Shown here: piece by piece, positions 1 to 7,489 of the stretch
Layout of the letters: every line of letters begins with the position of its first letter
Position numbering within the stretch: position 1 is the stretch's first letter
From: a virus
IMG/VR virus record: IMGVR_UViG_3300017776_000099
Location: 1 to 30,340 of that record
Length of the DNA: 30,340 bases
Reading direction: 5' to 3' (one strand)
Notes under the pieces: generated by a model
Seen by the model: only the letters and a program-made list of their open reading frames with translations
Databases searched by the model: none
Told to the model about the DNA's origin: nothing
Translations under genes and position numbers: made by a program

Positions 1-1
1 C

Positions 2-274
2 TCAGCTAAAGTAATACAGAAAACGTGGACTGTTATACACAGTGCTAATGCAGTAGAGATGAAAGTAGTAACTGATTGGTACCCTAAAAGCCAACGTATA
101 TCTAGTGGCATCTATTTAGGTAAACGTTCACTGCCTTACGGTGAAAGATTAGTAGCCAACGGAATCTTCAAGGTCAAAGGTCACAAGACTGTAGCCCTAG
201 TATCTCCCGATGGTAAACGTAACCCTGTCTATGTAGACATTAAAGATCTCGAGGTAATGCCAAATGGAATTTAA
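2..274 (+). CDS. Hypothetical protein, 5' end open at window edge
   Basis: I do not recognise this protein. The reading frame is open from base 2 and runs without a stop to 274, so the true start may lie left of the window. An internal ATG at 59 would give 71 residues but has only a weak AGAG upstream, and the residues before it look like ordinary coding sequence. The visible part is basic and rich in beta-prone residues (GIFKVKGHK, VALVSPDGKR), with no membrane segment or catalytic motif I can name. The next gene starts inside its last codons, so the two are probably translated together at the head of the amidoligase gene cluster. Confidence 0.6.
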   Translation, partial: SAKVIQKTWTVIHSANAVEMKVVTDWYPKSQRISSGIYLGKRSLPYGERLVANGIFKVKGHKTVALVSPDGKRNPVYVDIKDLEVMPNGI

Positions 275-446
275 TTTCTCTGATATATCTGATGATGGCC
301 TTAGGACTTCAGCTATCAACCGTTATGTAAAGCGTATCAACCAGTACAATGGCAGATGTCCTGCTGATGAGGTAGATGATTTACGTGTACGCATTGTAAA
401 GTTTTACTTACGAGTAGAAAAGGTGATAATCAAATGGAAGATCTGA
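264..446 (+). CDS. Small hypothetical protein (60 aa)
   Basis: A 60-residue protein of unknown function. The ATG at 264 is preceded by GAGGT at 251-255, a good ribosome binding site, and overlaps the end of the upstream gene by 11 bases. The protein is charged (many Arg, Lys and Asp) and probably helical, with no recognisable domain. Its last codons overlap the start of a 28-residue membrane peptide. This arrangement is typical of co-translated small phage genes. Confidence 0.6.
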   Translation: MEFNFSDISDDGLRTSAINRYVKRINQYNGRCPADEVDDLRVRIVKFYLRVEKVIIKWKI

Positions 447-520
447 CTTTGTTATTCATAGGCGCTGTAATTATTGCAGTAGGTATTTACTTTTATGTAC
501 CAGACCAAGGAGATGATTGA
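434..520 (+). CDS. 28-residue single-span membrane peptide
   Basis: A very short gene: ATG at 434, TGA at 518-520. The product has a short acidic start (MEDLT), one strongly hydrophobic stretch of about 18 residues (LLFIGAVIIAVGIYFYV), then an acidic tail (PDQGDD). This is the layout of a one-pass membrane microprotein. AAAAGGTG at 418-425 gives a ribosome binding site with 8-base spacing. Its stop shares one base with the ATG of the next gene (TGATG), and AAGGAGA for that next gene lies inside this frame. The arrangement supports real translation coupling. The function is unknown; a membrane anchor or accessory factor is possible but not shown. Confidence 0.6.
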   Translation: MEDLTLLFIGAVIIAVGIYFYVPDQGDD

Positions 521-1461
521 TGAGCGTATCATTTGAAGTGGAAACCAATACCAATAAAGTATTGAAGTTCATGTCCCGTGCTTGCTTTGCTGCTGTGAAC
601 CATGTGATTACACTTCGGGAGAACCAGCAAGGTGTTGGTATAAAAAGGATTACTTACAAACCTTTCTATCAAAACATATATGATAGAGACATAGACACTT
701 ACATTGATACCTATCATATGAATGATGATATGTCATGGGATCTAGCTAACAAGTGGTGGGATTACATGCTTAGCTTACCCTTCGTGTCAGAACTATTGCC
801 TAACAATCAATCACAACATATCAAAGCATACAAGCAAGGCTTCCAAGTAGATTGTGATGCTAACGCTGATAGAGTAATGCTAGTGTTGTTTCTCCTTAGG
901 CTCCCTCAGTTTTCATCTGGTATTGTAAGAAGCTGGGCAAGGCTTGTCTCTTATCACAAAGCTCACCCCGATACTGCATTTGTAGTAGCACTAGGGTTAA
1001 ACAACAGGATCGCTAACTGTAATTACACAGAAGGTGAAGAGCATACCGACCCCGAAACCTGCCTTACAGCAAAGATGGTAGACCGTATCTCTTCTCAGAC
1101 TTGTTCAGAGAACAGTGTCATATACAACGAGTACTTTACTATTCGTGGTGCAAAGATACTTCTGAACAGATTAACTTCTCAGGAACCTGATGAAAGTTTA
1201 TTCAATGGGAAGCAAGAATCCTTTTCAAGATGCAGTAAGTACCTAAGGTACGGTAAGACAGAGCCTAGAGCAATCGGTAGGTTATTAGTTAAGCACCCTT
1301 CAAAGTCTTATCGTCGTGGTAACTTTACCCTAAAGGTCATAAGAGATATACTCAAGATAGACCGAGTTGTTCGCTTTGATGACTGCTTGTACTTAAATCA
1401 GAATGAATGCAATATTAACCCAAGTCAAATGCAAGAGATTATATCTCTAATAGAATCTTAA
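520..1461 (+). CDS. Hypothetical protein (313 aa) leading the amidoligase cassette
   Basis: I do not recognise this protein. I chose ATG at 520 over TTG at 517 because AAGGAGA at 507-513 is well spaced and the ATG overlaps the preceding stop. The 313-residue product is soluble-looking, with no signal peptide or membrane span. It has scattered cysteines (around residues 23, 115, 169, 182 and 196) that do not form an obvious zinc-binding pair set. It ends 10 bases before the phiEco32-type amidoligase and lies in the same run of genes. By position it could be a partner, substrate or regulator of that pathway, but this is inference from location only. Confidence 0.75.
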   Translation: MSVSFEVETNTNKVLKFMSRACFAAVNHVITLRENQQGVGIKRITYKPFYQNIYDRDIDTYIDTYHMNDDMSWDLANKWWDYMLSLPFVSELLPNNQSQHIKAYKQGFQVDCDANADRVMLVLFLLRLPQFSSGIVRSWARLVSYHKAHPDTAFVVALGLNNRIANCNYTEGEEHTDPETCLTAKMVDRISSQTCSENSVIYNEYFTIRGAKILLNRLTSQEPDESLFNGKQESFSRCSKYLRYGKTEPRAIGRLLVKHPSKSYRRGNFTLKVIRDILKIDRVVRFDDCLYLNQNECNINPSQMQEIISLIES

Positions 1462-1471
1462 CGGAGAGTCT

Positions 1472-2278
1472 ATGTTATACGAATCTAAATTGGAAAATGT
1501 AACAGTAGGTGCAGACCCTGAGGTCTTCGTAGCAACAACAGAGGGTGACATCTCTTCTGTAATTGGTAAGCTAGGTGGTAGTAAAGCTCACCCCTTACCG
1601 GTAGCAGATGGTGCCTTGCAAGAGGACAATGTTCTTGCTGAGTTTAACATACGACCTGCAAAGAACAAGATAGAGTTCATGTACAATATGAATTCTGTTA
1701 TGTCATCTCTGAGAAAAGCCTTACAAAACAAAGGGTTACAACCAGTTGTAATTCCTAGTCATGTCTTTTCTAAAGGTAAACTTGAGAGCTATGGTCATCA
1801 AGCTATGGAGTTTGGCTGCAGCTCTGAATGGAATGCTTGGAGTCGTAAGGAAATGCCGAGGCCTAACGGGGCTAAGGTTAACTTAAGAACTGCTGGTGGT
1901 CACGTTCATGTTGGTTATGACAACCCTTGCAGGGGTAGTGCAGAGAGTCTAATCAAGATGCTTGACTTTACCCTTGGTGTCCCTTCAGTTCTTATAGACA
2001 ACGACAGTACAAGGCGTAAGCTGTACGGTAAGGCAGGTTCTATGAGGCATAAGCCTTACGGTGTTGAGTATCGTACCCTTAGTAACTTCTGGTTAAACTC
2101 AGATGAGCTAATGTCTTGGGTCTACGATACAACCCTTTGGTCCACTGATAACCTAGATAAACTTAAAGACTACTTAGAAGTATGTAACCCTAAGGATGTC
2201 CAGAAAGCTATCAACAAAAGTGATCAAGGGTTAGCATGGGAAATTGTTAGTGAATTAGAAATGGAGATACCTTTATGA
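1472..2278 (+). CDS. phiEco32-type COOH-NH2 ligase (amidoligase type 2)
   Basis: A 268-residue predicted ATP-dependent carboxylate-amine ligase of the glutamine-synthetase fold, of the phage phiEco32-like amidoligase type 2 family. Visible motifs in order: GADPEVF near residues 13-19 (metal-binding Glu17), EDN..AEFN near 51-59, the hallmark GGHVHVG at 142-148 (His144, His146), and EYR at 199-201 near the C-terminus. Such enzymes activate a carboxylate with ATP and join it to an amine, forming an amide or peptide bond. Substrates are unknown. GGAGAG at 1464-1469 supports the ATG at 1472. Its stop overlaps the start of the next gene (ATGA). The neighbouring amidoligase, amidotransferase, ATP-grasp and GGCT genes suggest one pathway. 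Confidence 0.85.
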   Translation: MLYESKLENVTVGADPEVFVATTEGDISSVIGKLGGSKAHPLPVADGALQEDNVLAEFNIRPAKNKIEFMYNMNSVMSSLRKALQNKGLQPVVIPSHVFSKGKLESYGHQAMEFGCSSEWNAWSRKEMPRPNGAKVNLRTAGGHVHVGYDNPCRGSAESLIKMLDFTLGVPSVLIDNDSTRRKLYGKAGSMRHKPYGVEYRTLSNFWLNSDELMSWVYDTTLWSTDNLDKLKDYLEVCNPKDVQKAINKSDQGLAWEIVSELEMEIPL

Positions 2279-2967
2279 CAGTGAGTATGTTTTCTGGTAT
2301 GAACCTTAGGGATATAGCTGCATCCTACGAGGGTACTGTAGTTCAACTTGATTCACCAGATGATGACGGCCTGTACCCTGTAAAGATAGTAGATGTAAGC
2401 AGAGAGAACTACAATATAGTTGTAAGGAAAGTATCAGGTGAGCAGATGGATGTACCTATCTTAGACAAAAGGTACAAGTTTTCAAATAAGTTCCCCACTC
2501 TTGGTATGATTAATGTAGCTGACCACGTATGCTATGTCAGTAGGAAAGCTCAACGTCAATGGAAGAAAGGCTTAAGGTTACACAATCTTTCAGTTAGAAC
2601 ATTTGACACAGACCTGTTACATCTTCTTAATGGAGAAGCCAATACAGATTATCGAGCATACACTGATGACTTAGAGTTTAAGCTGTACGATAACAAGTAC
2701 ACACCTTACTTTGAAGCCTTAGAGTCTGTTAATGATGGTGATAAAGTTGCAAGAGCTATCTCACCTGACTTCTGTGTAAGCAACAAATACAACTGTTCTA
2801 AGCCATTGCTATACTACAGAAGTAATATTGTAGGCGTAGTGAACGACTATACCGTGACTATCAGTGAACAGTTAGCTCACATAATTCCAATCCTAAAGAG
2901 GAACATACCAAATGGATACCGTTCAATCTATGTGGAGACTGAGCAAAATGTCTCCACCGCAAGCTAA
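2275..2967 (+). CDS. Hypothetical protein (230 aa) within the amidoligase cassette
   Basis: I do not recognise this protein. It starts at an ATG that overlaps the stop of the amidoligase (ATGA) and ends 56 bases inside the second amidoligase gene, so it is tightly embedded in the cassette. The 230 residues are mixed charged and hydrophobic. The N-terminal 60 residues (GTVVQLDSP...GLYPVKIVDVS) have the look of a small beta-barrel, but no motif is decisive. No membrane span or signal peptide is evident. It could be a carrier, acceptor or scaffold for the ligases; nothing in the sequence settles this. Confidence 0.75.
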   Translation: MTVSMFSGMNLRDIAASYEGTVVQLDSPDDDGLYPVKIVDVSRENYNIVVRKVSGEQMDVPILDKRYKFSNKFPTLGMINVADHVCYVSRKAQRQWKKGLRLHNLSVRTFDTDLLHLLNGEANTDYRAYTDDLEFKLYDNKYTPYFEALESVNDGDKVARAISPDFCVSNKYNCSKPLLYYRSNIVGVVNDYTVTISEQLAHIIPILKRNIPNGYRSIYVETEQNVSTAS

Positions 2968-3823
2968 CTTTGGAGAATTAGTTTGCAATACTAAGATAGG
3001 GTTAGAAGTAGAGGTAGAAGGTGTATCTCACCCTGAAAGAGTTCGTGGCTGGAAGGTGACAACCGATGGTTCACTTCGTAATGAAGGTGTTGAGTATGTA
3101 TTCAACGGGCCGATAGGTGGTGCACCTGCTTGTAAACGTATCTCTGATTTACATAATGCTATATCAAGCATGAGAAATGCTGACTTCTCTGTACGAACAT
3201 CTCTTCATGTTCATATGGATGTACGAGATTTATCTTGGGATCAAGTTATGCAAGTAGTTATTCTGTATGCTATGGTAGAGCCTTACCTGTTTAGTATCTG
3301 TGGTAATGAGAGAGAAGAAAGTATATACTCTCTGTCTTTATACCGAGGTAAGCAGCAGATACAAGACTTGTCTGAACTGCTAAGGCTAGGCCCGGGTGCT
3401 GTAAGTGAAGGTAGACTGACTAAGTATACAGCTCTTAACTTGTTATCCTTACCTACCTTTGGGTCCCTTGAGTTCCGTGGACATAAGGGCACTAGCAATA
3501 AACGTACTATCATTAACTGGGTTAACCACTTACTGTCTTTAAAGAAGTACGTGTTAGATCCTAACAAAAAGATTAATGATCTTCCAAAGATACTAAGCAC
3601 TGATGGTCACATCGCAATGCTTAGGGAAATCTTTAATGATAAGTTAGTAGTGGCTAACATTAAGCATGCTAACAGTGTACGTAGAAAGATCTATGAAGGT
3701 GTAAACGTAGGTGAGGACTTATTATTCTCAAGTGTTATGCGAGATACATCTCATAGAATTTTAACTAATAACCGAGGCCAAGGCCAAATGGATAAACTAA
3801 AGGACAAACTATGTGTGGATTAG
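2912..3823 (+). CDS. Amidoligase_2 family carboxylate-amine ligase
   Basis: A 303-residue second amidoligase, of the Amidoligase_2 group (glutamine-synthetase-like fold). Diagnostic elements in order: GLEVEVEG at 30-37 (Glu32, Glu34), DGSL...EYVF at 52-64, HVHMD at 99-103, and LEFRGH at 186-191. These correspond to the metal- and ATP-binding elements of the family. It probably forms an amide bond on a peptide or small molecule different from that of the first ligase. The chosen ATG at 2912 follows AAAGAGGA; ATGs at 2930 and 2948 are alternatives, and 2948 would start just before the conserved domain. It overlaps the genes on both sides, and its last 13 bases contain the start of the amidotransferase. 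Confidence 0.82.
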   Translation: MDTVQSMWRLSKMSPPQANFGELVCNTKIGLEVEVEGVSHPERVRGWKVTTDGSLRNEGVEYVFNGPIGGAPACKRISDLHNAISSMRNADFSVRTSLHVHMDVRDLSWDQVMQVVILYAMVEPYLFSICGNEREESIYSLSLYRGKQQIQDLSELLRLGPGAVSEGRLTKYTALNLLSLPTFGSLEFRGHKGTSNKRTIINWVNHLLSLKKYVLDPNKKINDLPKILSTDGHIAMLREIFNDKLVVANIKHANSVRRKIYEGVNVGEDLLFSSVMRDTSHRILTNNRGQGQMDKLKDKLCVD

Positions 3824-4959
3824 TAGGTGTTGTAGGTAATGATATTTCCTATGTAAGTAACAAAGTGTTTAAACAATTGCTGTACATCGATGCTCTTCGT
3901 GGGCCTCATAGTACTGGTATTGCTCGTAACAATGCTAAGAATAATGTATCAGTGTACAAACGTGCATTGAATTCTACAGATTTCTTACAGTTGGATACAA
4001 CAAAATCTTTCATTGGAGTTGACACTGACTTCCTTATGGGTCATAACAGGTACGCTACCCAAGGTGAAATCAATGATACAAATGCTCACCCTTTCACTTA
4101 CGGTAATGTAACCTTGTGCCACAACGGTACACTTACAGATCAATCTACCTTACCTGATTACAAGAACTTTGAAGTTGACAGCGAAAACATTGCGTATGCT
4201 ATGGGCTTAGCTGAAAACCCTAAAGATGTAATTAGCAAGTTGGTTGGTGCATTTGCATTGACATGGTACAATGATTACGAACTCAAGTATTATATTGTTC
4301 GTAACAAAGAAAGACCTATGTTTATTGCTAAAGAGAAAGGTAAAGACTTGTACTACTATGCATCTGAAGAACATATGCTTCACCTTGTTCTCAGTCGCAA
4401 TGGCATTAAGTATGAGATCAATGAGCTACCAGTAGGTAAACTTGTTTCGTTTGATCTAAGTAAGTCTGTAACCAAACTAAAGTTCACTGATGTTAAACTA
4501 GCAAAGCCAAAGCCCATCACTTACAATACGGGCACCTTCATAAACTATGGAAGAAATGTAGGTTCTTACCCTAGTAATACTACTTATAAGAAACCAAATC
4601 CTTTATCTCATTACAAGTTAAAGGTTGGAGATGAGGTTGAGTTCTATACTTCAGGGCTACCTGATGTACTACCAAGTAACATTACCGGTGTACTTAGGGG
4701 CATTAGTACTTGCAAGAAGCCCATGAAGATTAAGTGTTTCAATCAACCTAATGATTCTCTTGCAGGTTACTACACAGCTATAGTGACTTCTCTTATAAAT
4801 GAAAGCGGACATGATACTCTTATTGTATCTGAACCTTGGCTAGCAGAAGTTGTTATAGATGACGCAAACAATTCACATAGAACAGAAGTAGTGAATAACT
4901 TAGTTGCAAAAGATGAAGTAATGGCATCCACTCAAACCCAAGAGGTTATCAAGTTTTGA
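3811..4959 (+). CDS. Class II glutamine amidotransferase (Ntn glutaminase domain)
   Basis: A 382-residue protein whose first residues, MCGLVGVVG, give the N-terminal nucleophile Cys2 typical of class II amidotransferases after Met removal. Further family motifs follow: LRGPHSTGI at 29-37, GHNRYAT at 77-83, NAHPF at 91-95, HNG at 104-106 and VDSENIAY near 122-129. It should release ammonia from glutamine and pass it to an acceptor. The Ntn domain fills about residues 2-230. The remaining 150 residues form an extra C-terminal region (LKVGDEVEFY...) that I do not recognise. It is not a PurF, GlmS or AsnB synthase domain, so the acceptor is probably provided by a neighbouring ligase. Its start lies inside the preceding amidoligase gene. 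Confidence 0.88.
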   Translation: MCGLVGVVGNDISYVSNKVFKQLLYIDALRGPHSTGIARNNAKNNVSVYKRALNSTDFLQLDTTKSFIGVDTDFLMGHNRYATQGEINDTNAHPFTYGNVTLCHNGTLTDQSTLPDYKNFEVDSENIAYAMGLAENPKDVISKLVGAFALTWYNDYELKYYIVRNKERPMFIAKEKGKDLYYYASEEHMLHLVLSRNGIKYEINELPVGKLVSFDLSKSVTKLKFTDVKLAKPKPITYNTGTFINYGRNVGSYPSNTTYKKPNPLSHYKLKVGDEVEFYTSGLPDVLPSNITGVLRGISTCKKPMKIKCFNQPNDSLAGYYTAIVTSLINESGHDTLIVSEPWLAEVVIDDANNSHRTEVVNNLVAKDEVMASTQTQEVIKF

Positions 4960-6173
4960 ATAATGTATTTGTTGTGCCTTATAAAACAGAAAGTAGTTCA
5001 GCAAAGCAGCTGTCTTCTTTTCTAAAGTGTAAACGAATGAGACTAAACAACTCTACTCTTTCAGATAGAGAAGGTCTCAAGTTAATTAACTGGGGTAACT
5101 CTACTGTAAACCTATCCCACTTACCCAGTGCAAAAGTGTTTAACAAACCTGATAACATTAGACTTGCATCTCATAAGATAGAATTCTTTAGAAGAATATC
5201 TAAGTTTAATGAAGGTAGCTCAGTAATTGTTAACATACCAGACTGGACTACCTCTGTAAGAGAAGCTAGGAACTGGTACGCAGATGGTAACGATGTTGTT
5301 TGTCGTCATGTACTTCAGGGTCATTCAGGTGATGGGATAGAGCTTGTCAAGTTTGATGAAGATGTTACTGCAAGAGATGCTGTACCTAGGGCACCCTTGT
5401 ACACCAAGTACTCTAAGAAGAAAGACGAGTACCGTGTACATGTTGTAGCTGGTAAAGCAATCTTTGTACAACGCAAAGTAGTTCAACACTCTACAAGTTC
5501 TGCTAACTACCAGATACGAAACGTAGCTAATGGTTTTGTATTTGCAACTAGAGACTTGTCTCCTGACCCATCTGTTATTTCTTCAGCAGTGAACGCAATA
5601 AATGCTTTAGGTTTAGACTTTGGCGCAGCTGATGTAATGTGGAATGAAAGAAGAAAGACTGCAACTGTTATTGAAGTTAACACTGCTTGTGCTTTAGAGA
5701 GTAGAACTGGAGCTATAAGATACAAAGCTGCAATGCATAACTTACTAAACAATAATGAGCAAGTAAGTTGGGCAGAGCCTGCTCCAATGGAGTTTGTATC
5801 TGAAGAAGAAGCAAGTGAGACTAATCATCTTCGTGCTAATTTTGAAGAACAAATGAGCGTTTGGAGATCTGCATCTTATAATGAAGGCTGGCACCACCAT
5901 AATCACTTTAATGGGCAAGATGTAACATTAGATCCCTATCTGTATACCTTCCTAGTCTCAGCTGGAGAAGAAGGTGTAGGTGTTCAAGGCTTAGAGTCCC
6001 TTGCATTCTATTCAAACCAAGATAACCACCATGTAATTGAATTTGAAATACATGAAAAGAATGTCAGAGGTGCTAGCTTAGTAGCGTACCCCGGTGGTCA
6101 AGCAGATTTATCTTTCCATATAGAAGTGGAAGTCCCTTACAAGTACCTATCAATAGTGGAGCGTAGACTATAA
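4956..6173 (+). CDS. ATP-grasp ligase with His-rich C-terminal extension
   Basis: A 405-residue ATP-grasp protein. Recognisable parts: a glycine-rich ATP loop (VLQGHSGDGIELV, about 119-131), a central strand and lysine block (YTKYSKKKDEYRVHVV, 149-164), Asp226 in FGAADVMWNE, and the metal-binding VIEVNTA (Glu240, Asn242). The family activates a carboxylate as an acyl-phosphate and joins it to an amine or thiol. About 110 residues after the fold, from about 295, form an unusual C-terminal domain with HHHNH at 313-317. The start is TTG at 4956, overlapping the amidotransferase stop with AGAGG about 10 bases upstream; the next in-frame ATG, at 5037, comes late. The TTG start probably keeps output tied to the upstream gene. 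Confidence 0.82.
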   Translation: MNNVFVVPYKTESSSAKQLSSFLKCKRMRLNNSTLSDREGLKLINWGNSTVNLSHLPSAKVFNKPDNIRLASHKIEFFRRISKFNEGSSVIVNIPDWTTSVREARNWYADGNDVVCRHVLQGHSGDGIELVKFDEDVTARDAVPRAPLYTKYSKKKDEYRVHVVAGKAIFVQRKVVQHSTSSANYQIRNVANGFVFATRDLSPDPSVISSAVNAINALGLDFGAADVMWNERRKTATVIEVNTACALESRTGAIRYKAAMHNLLNNNEQVSWAEPAPMEFVSEEEASETNHLRANFEEQMSVWRSASYNEGWHHHNHFNGQDVTLDPYLYTFLVSAGEEGVGVQGLESLAFYSNQDNHHVIEFEIHEKNVRGASLVAYPGGQADLSFHIEVEVPYKYLSIVERRL

Positions 6174-6571
6174 TGTCAAATGAGTTGTATAAAGTAGCAG
6201 TGTATGGTACACTACGTCAAGGTAATGGTAACAACATACTATTATCTAACTCAAATTTCTTAGGTAAAGGAAAAACATTACCTAAGTTTGAAATGTTTTC
6301 TTTAGGTGGCTTCCCCGGTATCACTGAAGGCTCTACTCGTATTACAGTAGAGGTGTACGAGGTGGACTCAGATACCCTCTCTCGCCTTGATAGGCTTGAG
6401 GGGTACCGTGGTAAAGGTGAAAGCAACTTTTACGATAGGGAGGTTATCAGTACTCCCTATGGTAACGCTATGACTTATACCCTAAGGGACGAGAGATACT
6501 CCAGTCAAGAACGTATAGTAAGTGGTGATTGGGAGGATCGAAACAAGGTAAAATTAAAGGATCTTATATGA
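6173..6571 (+). CDS. Gamma-glutamylcyclotransferase-like protein (GGCT/AIG2 fold)
   Basis: A 132-residue protein with the GGCT signature VYGTLRQGNGN at residues 10-20 and the LDRLEGY segment at 72-78, whose Glu76 sits where the family's catalytic acid is found. The family converts gamma-glutamyl amines or peptides to 5-oxoproline plus the free amine. Next to two amidoligases, an ATP-grasp ligase and a glutaminase, it could remove a gamma-glutamyl handle or recycle a by-product. Its ATG shares one base with the stop of the ATP-grasp gene. The length is usual for the AIG2-like branch. Confidence 0.88.
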   Translation: MSNELYKVAVYGTLRQGNGNNILLSNSNFLGKGKTLPKFEMFSLGGFPGITEGSTRITVEVYEVDSDTLSRLDRLEGYRGKGESNFYDREVISTPYGNAMTYTLRDERYSSQERIVSGDWEDRNKVKLKDLI

Positions 6572-6792
6572 GATTGTATGCTTATGCAGAACCAAAGTAT
6601 ATTGATGGTCAAATAACAGATGATGTAAAGGTTATAACTGATCTCGGTATACTAATTGATGAATGGGAAAGCTATTCTCAGGTTGCACGACTAAGAAATC
6701 AAGACGTAACGGTCTTAGATTGTGTGGAAGACTGGGTAATAGATCACTACGCTTGGGATATTACATACCAAATGGAGGATACCATGACTTAG
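6568..6792 (+). CDS. Small hypothetical protein (74 aa), last gene of the amidoligase cluster
   Basis: A 74-residue acidic protein of unknown function. I chose ATG at 6568 because it overlaps the upstream stop (ATGA) and has AAAGG at 6556-6560. A longer frame from 6529 would run through the coding end of the GGCT gene. The protein has several Trp and Tyr residues but no named motif. After it comes a 67-base A+T-rich gap before the ssDNA-binding protein. I see no clear terminator there, so the transcript may continue. Confidence 0.65.
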   Translation: MRLYAYAEPKYIDGQITDDVKVITDLGILIDEWESYSQVARLRNQDVTVLDCVEDWVIDHYAWDITYQMEDTMT

Positions 6793-6859
6793 ATTAGCAT
6801 AAAGCAGTACAAATCATAAAGAAACAAAACTATTATTTAATTATTAAAGGTATATTTAT

Positions 6860-7327
6860 ATGTCAGCAGTTCTTGGAACCTCAATCATCCGTGATGTTAC
6901 ACTCAACTACGTTAAAGTAGATCCTGAAAATCCAACTGATCCTTTCGGTACCCTTCAATGGGAATGCCAGATCGTTGTACCTTCTGAACGTGCTTCAGAG
7001 CTAGAGGGATACGGTAGTGTGCGTCCAGTTAAGGATGATCCAAGCCGAATTGCTATCAACCTAAAGCGCAAAGCTGTTAGGAAAGATGGTGATGCCAACG
7101 ATCCAGTTCAACTGGTAGATGGTAAGAAGCAAAAGATTGACCCAAAGATTAAAGTTGGTAATGGATCTAAGGGTAATGTCAAAGTGTATCGACGAGAGTA
7201 CGATGTTGCTGGTCGTCAAGGTATCTCAACTATCCTTACTGCAATTCAGATCACTGATCTAATTGAGTACACTGGTTCAGTTGACTTCGATATCGATGAC
7301 TCAGAAGCTGACTCCTCTGAGTTCTAA
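6860..7327 (+). CDS. Phage single-stranded DNA-binding protein
   Basis: A 155-residue protein whose C-terminus is a strongly acidic tail ending in phenylalanine (DIDDSEADSSEF). This is the hallmark of phage and bacterial ssDNA-binding proteins, whose tails contact polymerase and primase-helicase. The body is beta-rich with a basic middle section (NLKRKAVRKDG, about 69-79), compatible with an OB fold. It fits the T7 gp2.5 or Enc34-type SSB role of coating ssDNA at the fork. It stands apart from the amidoligase cluster by 67 A+T-rich bases and is followed by the largest noncoding gap in the window, consistent with separate, high expression. The family call rests on the tail, composition and context. 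Confidence 0.72.
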   Translation: MSAVLGTSIIRDVTLNYVKVDPENPTDPFGTLQWECQIVVPSERASELEGYGSVRPVKDDPSRIAINLKRKAVRKDGDANDPVQLVDGKKQKIDPKIKVGNGSKGNVKVYRREYDVAGRQGISTILTAIQITDLIEYTGSVDFDIDDSEADSSEF

Positions 7328-7364
7328 ATGCTTATAGTTTAATGTTCTTATAACTTAAACTAAG

Positions 7365-7381
7365 TACCCAATAAGGGAATA
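7365..7381 (+). promoter_or_regulatory. Promoter-like repeat copy 1 (TACCNNATANGGGAATA)
   Basis: The 17-base site TACCCAATAAGGGAATA matches the site at 7534-7550 except at three positions. Its ATA-GGGA core resembles the start-site part of promoters used by T7-family RNA polymerases, one of which is encoded at 17.5 kb. It lies about 38 bases ahead of the stem-loop candidate. Assignment as a promoter is inference. Confidence 0.3.
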
Positions 7382-7418
7382 AGGATAAGGTAGTAAGTTA
7401 TTATTCTTATAGCATGCA

Positions 7419-7475
7419 CTATGTTGTTCTTGTTATGGCTTAGTATGTACAATCAACGGCCATAGAACCTCATAG
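7419..7475 (+). ncRNA. Candidate structured RNA: nested imperfect stem-loop
   Basis: Three stacked helices can form: CTATG 7419-7423 with CATAG 7471-7475, GTTC 7426-7429 with GAAC 7465-7468, and TATGGC 7434-7439 with GCCATA 7459-7464. They are separated by a 2x2 internal loop and a four-base bulge, with a 19-base apical loop. A strong terminator begins 15 bases later. No reading frame covers the region. It could be a small phage RNA or a structured 3' end of the ssDNA-binding protein transcript. Confidence 0.35.
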
Positions 7476-7489
7476 ATTAGACTCTAAAG

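Noticed and set aside
3283-3600. A 105-residue - strand frame
   Set aside because: It is antisense to the conserved Amidoligase_2 gene, with no ribosome binding site or operon context.
6529-6567. Upstream start for the small gene ending at 6792
   Set aside because: It would read through the end of the GGCT gene. ATG 6568 has a better ribosome binding site and the usual ATGA overlap.
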